A DNA stretch of 64,000 bases from Tubulanus polymorphus (Eukaryota > Nemertea > Palaeonemertea > Tubulaniformes > Tubulanidae): positions 911,001-975,000 of the forward strand of contig NC_134025.1 of the NCBI RefSeq assembly GCF_964204645.1. The letters are read 5' to 3'. Both the position numbers and the translations under genes were made by a program. This document shows, piece by piece, positions 58,010-64,000 of the stretch. The stretch's first letter is position 1. Each line of letters starts with the position of its first letter. The notes beneath the pieces are model-generated. The model searched no databases and was not told the origin of the DNA. It saw nothing but the letters and a program-made list of their open reading frames with translations.

Positions 58010-59425
58010 CAGATCCGACATCAGTATTTCTGATGCTCCTTGATTATCCGTTTTCTTCCGATGTGACGCCTCCGACGTTAGAGGAAAACGAGAACGATTT
58101 GCAATAAAAATGCGTTTATTTGTTACATGATTTTTGACGACGAAACAACATATTGTAATATGTATCATTACAAAGTGGACAAAACCTTCATTATACATAA
58201 CACCACAATTTAAAACTGTACACGAATAAATAATCATTGACGAGTTTGTTTTAAAGATTGCAACAACCTCTTGGCCTGGTGCAGTTAGTTCGTTCGAGTA
58301 ATAATTCAAACATATTTGACTATATACACAGTCTCATACATATACAATAGTCTCAGACAGTTCAAAGCTTCCTCGTTAAAAGTTTAAGCTTTCAGAAGTG
58401 AAAATCAGTAAGCGTTTCGGTTTCAACGTCTTCAAACTTCATGATAGATACGTGAAATTCAGAGTCAGTTAGAAATAAATCATATTATCTGGTATTTCAG
58501 GATCAAATTAGGGTCCCTGATATTTAAATTTAGTAGGTAAAAAGTAGGTACAAAGGAGATTAGGTAGGTATCATTCAATAAGTAAAACATCCAGTAAAAT
58601 TCATTAAAACACTAGTTTTACTTCAGACACTAATTATACAAAAATATACGATAAATTACTTTTGATTCACCTTGAAGTGATGACCTCATTATATATTTTG
58701 ATATATACAGCATATATTTGCATATCATTAATAAATTAATTACAAGATATCTATTCATATACATTATGAATACAATCACTTTAAATAATGAGTTGAAGTT
58801 TCTTACATAAACGTGAAGAGAATCATCTTCATTTTCAAGATGAAATAGACGTAAAATTGACGACACCAAGAGATAAAATCTAGATTTCTAATTTCCTTAT
58901 CTAATTCTTTATTTCGTAAAAGAATTATTAATCATTAAGTGTTTTTATTTTCATGATCTGAGAAAATGAAATAATAATCATCTATCCCTGAATTCAGAGG
59001 ACATTTTAAAGTTAAACTCAATAATCAGGAAGAAAGTATAAGTACCTTTGAATTGACGCGTTATGTAAGCTGCACATTAATTCTGACCATTTTCTTTCTA
59101 TTGTAACTAGAGTTTAATTTAGGTAATTATTTACACTTAACGTTTTCAGAAACTGAAATAACGCACAAGCTGAAAAAACAGGAACATCGAAAAGTCATTA
59201 CATATTTCAATATACAGTCGATGTTCGTTATAACGCCAACCTTTACTCTCTTTACGCCTACATTTTTCTAAGAACAAATTTGTCCAATCTTATTCAAACT
59301 CAATGAAAATACCATTTTTCATAGTGCCGTTATAACGTTATAACGTTATTTTTTTCATCTATCATCCCACCAGTGGCATTCTAAAGGATTTCTACTGTAT
59401 TTGACTGCCTCGATTCAGTGTTTTT
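58010..59425. other. 3' flank of the minus-strand gene, A/T-rich
   Basis: Probable 3'UTR and downstream sequence of the gene ending at 59428. A TATAACGTTATAACGTTAT palindromic patch is at 59331-59349. No other gene is seen. Confidence 0.45.
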
Positions 59426-59427
59426 TT

Positions 59428-62400
59428 TTACCCGTCATTTTTATCTGAATCATTCGGTTTAACACGAATTTTATCGAGCGCTTCTTGTTGTTCGCGTAGT
59501 TTCTCTTTCAATTTTGAAATTCTATCTTCCTGTTTTTTCGACTTGGATTTGTTTTTTGATTTGGCGGCCGAGTTCGATGAACAACAGTCCGCGAAAGAGG
59601 ATGAGATTGACGAGGAGGAGATTGACGAGGAGGATGGCTCAGTTGGGTTCGATTTATCCGACTGATTCTGAGAATATGGCGATGATGAATTATCTTCAGT
59701 TAATGGTTGCGCTGATATTTCATCGGTTAAATCCTCACGAATCAATGTTGTATCACTAGTATTTTTTGTCCCAGTAGATTTCCTCGATTTCTTTGACTTT
59801 CGCCGTTTACCGCATTTCTTCTGCGAATTAGAATAAACAGCATCCGCGCCGCCGCTGCCACTGTTACATTGACTAGCAGGATTCGCATTTGCACTTTCAT
59901 ATACGTTAGCGATATCCGACTCATTCTCTTCGGGCCAGAATACCTTCTCATTGAGCATACGATCACTATAAACATTCATCTCTTGGTCGTTTATATCGGG
60001 ATCAATGTCGCTCTCGTATTCAGACATTTCTGATTCACCAACACTACCGGCAGACAGTCTGCTATTACCGCTACACACGTTCCGTAGCCGTAAAAGAAGT
60101 CTAGGTTTCATAGTTGTAACATCATCTTTCACAGATGTTTCGCTACAGCTAATAACCTCGTCATTCCTAACCGTATCACCGCCGGCCATTTCGAATTGCG
60201 TACAGATCTTCTCGGATTTTTTCGGTTTTACCGATCGCAATAAATCCGAACTATCGACGAGTGATCGCTTTTTCGATTTGAGAGTATCGGGAAGCCATGG
60301 AGCGCCGGTAAGTTTAGGCAGTGATTTCAGGTGATCAGACGGCGATATGGACACGTTATAACAGTTCAAAACGCGCTCGTAACTTGTATCGGGACTTATC
60401 GGTTGTTGGTTTATGTCCGAATCGTTCTCGGTCGGGGACGAATCTGCGCTTTGATTCTTCATCGCGTTCTTGTTACAATCGATCGGATCAGTTTTGCAGA
60501 TTCCGTTCACTCCGTTCGGAACATCAGTATCGGTATCTATTCGAACGGTATCGTCACCTTCATCACTTGGTCGTTTCGTTTTATTAACAGCCGATAGAAT
60601 ACTTCCATCTTTATCCGTCGTAAATTCGCATTCGTTTAAATCATCGAGTTCGTTATTTTCGATACCATTACTAGCAACAACGATAGCTTCATCTTCATAT
60701 TTATCGTTATCGAGTTTTGACTCATTTGTGTCGACATTTGTAGAGTCTAAATCATTAATGTTGCTTTCATCGCCATCTTGCTCATCAGACTTACTGTTTA
60801 CGGTGGTTTCCACTTGTGTTTCGTCATTCGTCGCGTCGGGACGCGATAATTCTTCCTTACAATCGACTAATTCCGTTGAATCGACGCCGCTTTGAGTGGA
60901 ACTTATCGGTAAAACATCAACGCGTTCCTCTGGTTTTATATTCTCCTCGGTCTCTGCTGGACTCGTGTCTTCTTTCATTTCACCATTTACCTGATTCGTA
61001 GCCGCTTTATCCATACTGTTTACGACATCTGAGTTAGAGACGACATCACCTGACGCATCCTTGTTAGCGTCAGATTCTTCGAACTTCTCATCGCTTGTAT
61101 CCGACTGTTCTCCCGATACTGAACTCTCCGCTACCGAAACCGACTGTTGATTACTTTCTTCGTCCAGTTTAGAATTAGTTAAAGTGGTTTTGTCTTGGTC
61201 AGTGGATTGTCCGGGTGGATCATCATCGCGCCGTCGCGTACACACCAGGTTTAACGGCGCGTCGTACGACGAATCAGTAACCGATTCTTGCTGATTGGGA
61301 GTGGACTCTTTCTCCGCTAGAGACAAATCACTTCGACGTCGGTCTAATTTGTGACGTAGTTTATCGATAACTTCAGTGGTTTCAGGTTTATCGTGGTGAC
61401 CCTTATACTCAGGTGCTCGTTTAATAACACTAGGATATGATGAAGATGACGATGACGCTGTATTTGCGGTTGATTGTTCGGAGTGTTTATTATTGTCTTG
61501 TTTACTATAAACCGGATCGTCCTCCATGTATTCAGGTTCCACCAGCTCGATACGATCGTCCGCTTTCTTATAAATGTCCATAGATAGATTCTGTACGGCG
61601 TATCGAGCCGCTCTGACCTGATGCTCCTCGCCACGTATTACGTCATCACGACACGGTGTCGACGACGACGGTAGATCAAACCTCGGATAACTCGTATTAC
61701 TATTACTCGTACTGTCGCCTTCACATTTAACGACAGAAGAAGAGACACGTGGAATGTTCAGACTAGTGTAGATACTACTGTCTCGAGATCGAGAATTATT
61801 CGACGAATACATCGAAGTTGCCATTGATTTTACGGAGAAATTTGAATGTTTAGCGTACTGGTCGTACTGCGATGATCGATATTTATTCGATTGAGATTCT
61901 TTATGGCTATGCGCCGGACTCGGGGTTTTCTTGGATAGATCGTCCGGATATCGAGCGCGTTTCGGGTCTAGATACAGCGGCGTGTAAGAGTCAACGGAAT
62001 GTTTCCTCTTGGTCGAGCTGCTGCTGCTACTAGTAGCGCCATCTGATGATGATTTAGTGCTACCACTACTGCCGCTACGAGCATCCGCTTTGTCATCTCT
62101 TTTCATCATTTCTTTATAAGCGTTTTCAATCGCTAAACTGACAACGGATTCTATTTTAATGCGACCCGAATCTTTACCACCTAACGCGTGCTGGTGGGCT
62201 GCGACTGACGGACTTCCGCCGGATACTGTTCTGGGAGATCCGGTCGAACCGCTCGTCGAACTCGACCTTGAAGGTACATCTCGGTCGCGGTCGCGGTCAC
62301 GGTCACGGTCACGGTCACGGTCACGGTCACGGTCCCGATCGGAATGTTTCGATGGAGATCCAGACGTTCTCGATGATGAAGATCGACTCAGAGATGACGA

Positions 62401-62906
62401 TGTGTGACTAGTATGACTGGAGCTGTTTCCGCCTTTAGCCGCTTGATAAAGCGCTTCAAGCGAATAAGGACTAGAATGAGACGATGATTTGGATTTAGTT
62501 GATATGTCTGCTTGTGCTCTGGCAGCGGCGGCGGCTAGTTCCTGCTGTTGAAGTAAATGTGGCATGGCGTGTAATAACATCGGGTCAGTCGGATACATGA
62601 ATGGTAATCCGGCGTGGTGCATGTATGGCATGAACATCGGGTGCGCAAACATCGGAGCCGACGGTGGTTGTTCGGTCGGTTTGTCTGGTTTCGATGGCGC
62701 GCTGGATTTCAGATCGGGGTATAAAGCTTGTAGGTGGGCGAAATCTTGGTATTGTCCGGGCATCATGGGCCAGGGGAAATACTGCGGCATCATCGGTAAA
62801 TACATCAGCTGATCGTTAACATCTTTACTCGATTGGGACGCGGTACTCGAACGGGGTGGTTGTAGTGCGGGGTGGTTCAACATAAACGGATGCAACATCG
62901 ACGGAT
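59428..62906 (-). CDS. large low-complexity nuclear-type protein, 3' exon (partial gene)
   Basis: A single open exon begins after ATTTCAG at 62907 (first bases AT complete a codon begun in an upstream exon outside or near the window edge) and runs to TGA/TAA-type stop at 59428, about 1159 codons. The Met at 62898 is probably internal. Order: Met/Pro/His-rich start (MPMMPQYFPWPMMPGQYQ, HPMFMPYMHHAGLPFMYP), Ser-rich region, Asp-Arg dipeptide run (coded by 62282-62340), a helical block IKIESVVSLAIENAYKEMM, Ser/Lys-rich sequence with basic clusters, APLNLVCTRRR (similar to, but not, a CtBP-binding PxDLS motif), a long acidic Glu/Asp/Ser/Thr region, KKCGKRRKSKKSRKS, and a final coiled-coil helix KLKEKLREQQEALDKIRV. 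It resembles transcriptional co-regulators in composition; I do not recognise the family and see no zinc finger in this exon. Confidence 0.75.
62282..62340 (-). repeat. in-frame hexamer array coding (Asp-Arg)n
   Basis: GGTCGCGGTCAC-type hexamers (about nine to ten copies) code an uninterrupted Asp-Arg run in the minus-strand gene; the opposite strand reads Arg-Ser. Likely length-variable. Confidence 0.85.
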
Positions 62907-62909
62907 CTG

Positions 62910-64000
62910 AAATGACAAAATATAAAACACGGTTAAGAGTCTGATATAGAAAGTTGTCAATGTTAACCTGGAATCGAATCAGTAAAACGTAGAGACTGAA
63001 TGTACACTCAGTACTAATGTATAGCAGCGAACGATCTTAAACCAAGTAGAACCTGCCTCTAAGTTTTACTGAGTTGAACCTGCCTCTAGGTTTTACTGAG
63101 TAGAACCTGCCTCTAAGTTTTACTGAGTTGAACCTGCCTCTAGGTTTTACTGAGTTGAACCGGCCTATGGATTCAATTCAATATTCATTACACAGAAAAA
63201 CCCGATGGAAAAAACAATTCAAAAACGATAGAAATATATCTATGAATGATAAGTTGAAGAGCGCTTTCCACTTATATAAATCAACGGGTCCGATATATCT
63301 GAACAACTTTAGTTTAGATAAGATTATAATAAAGTTTAGATTAGTTTTTTTTTAAATTATCAAATGACATGATTTTGTCAATGAACAAATAATCAGCAGA
63401 TAAACACTTGAAACACTTGAAACTTGAGTGCCTGTTGTAACGATACCATAAAATCCCACATCAAGAACAACAGTCCGAAATGGTTCCTTGAACTGAAATC
63501 TATCTAACGCTTTGACTATATTCTCCAGGAACTGACCGCAATACCGAATATGAAACTATTATAGGATATCTTATCAGAACACCTCTTATCACAAAATCAG
63601 GGAAGGAAATCTCACGAAGCACCCATGACCCACAGAGCAGCATCTGAGGCACTGTCTTGATCGTTCACTCCAAGACCTACGAGATACACCCTTACCATTC
63701 GGTGGATTACCAACGAACACCTCTTATCACAAAATCTCTCGCCAAATCAGAAACGCACGCGAGTGATGAAATGAAGAAAAAAGAGCAGGAAATAGAAGAG
63801 CTTTTTCGAGAGATTGGTGCGAGAAATATCTTTTAGGAGTAATAATGAATTGCTGCGGCTGATGCTGTAGCGTCTTAAACCGGGGAAACAATGCACACGT
63901 GTAAAATTGAGTTATTGGTATTGGTAGATTTGCGTGAATGGTTCGAACTACATGGATTTCCTTTCACAAGCAGAGATAAACTACGGGATAAAAGTAAAAG
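62910..64000 (-). other. upstream intron of the partial gene
   Basis: Intron sequence on the minus strand, with no further exon recognised up to the window end. Contains the minisatellite at 63041-63165. Confidence 0.5.
63041..63165. repeat. 27-28-bp minisatellite
   Basis: About four and a half copies of GTTGAACCTGCCTCTAGGTT/TTACTGA, with alternation of GTAGAACC...TCTAAG and GTTGAACC...TCTAGG types, so a two-unit higher-order pattern. Confidence 0.85.

Noticed and set aside
57746-58309. 187-residue minus-strand frame
   Set aside because: Most of it reads through a SINE copy in a non-coding direction and shares its peptide with the other SINE copies.

Overview
The window is a piece of nuclear genome from an animal. 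I see spliced genes with GT-AG introns, AATAAA poly(A) signals, SINEs, LINE and MITE copies, many minisatellites, and no operons or prokaryotic genes. The DEG/ENaC, EGF/TSP1 and ApoL-like proteins and the many fold-back elements suggest a marine invertebrate, most likely a lophotrochozoan such as a mollusc. That placement is inference, and no species is claimed.

Left part (1-9.9 kb): a CRE plus TATA promoter near 1.75 kb starts a small gene for an unrecognised basic/acidic, proline-rich nuclear-type protein. Its exons join in frame across a 6.2-kb intron that holds two minisatellites, a SINE with target-site duplication, a fold-back element and the 3' end of a LINE.

Middle left (9.9-30.3 kb): no protein gene that I accept. 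This is a satellite landscape: arrays of about 62, 66, 59, 150 and 159 bp, the last three arranged as a mosaic A-B-C-B-C-A. Most of the families carry one short hairpin per repeat. At the right edge, 28.5-30.3 kb looks like a spliced non-coding gene built from duplicated exons.

Right part (32-64 kb): gene-dense. It holds (1) a 16-exon gene for a 721-aa HEAT/ARM-like protein on +, with a fresh hAT-type MITE just upstream and minisatellites or MITEs in several introns; (2) on -, a 10-exon gene for a secreted protein with EGF-like repeats, a TSP1 repeat and a furin-type site; (3) head-to-head with it on +, a 298-aa vWA-domain protein; (4) on +, a 933-aa ASIC-type DEG/ENaC channel whose extracellular domain contains an extra ~440 residues, mostly helical by eye, encoded in one 1.5-kb exon; (5) on -, a two-exon apolipoprotein-L-like membrane protein; (6) three tandem SINE copies; (7) on -, the long 3' exon of a large, low-complexity nuclear-type protein whose 5' part lies beyond the window.

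The genes do not form a pathway. Their exon models are supported by splice sites and phases that give one uninterrupted reading frame in each case. The most unusual items are the enlarged ion channel, the duplicated-exon non-coding gene, and the repeated presence of a hairpin in unrelated satellite families.
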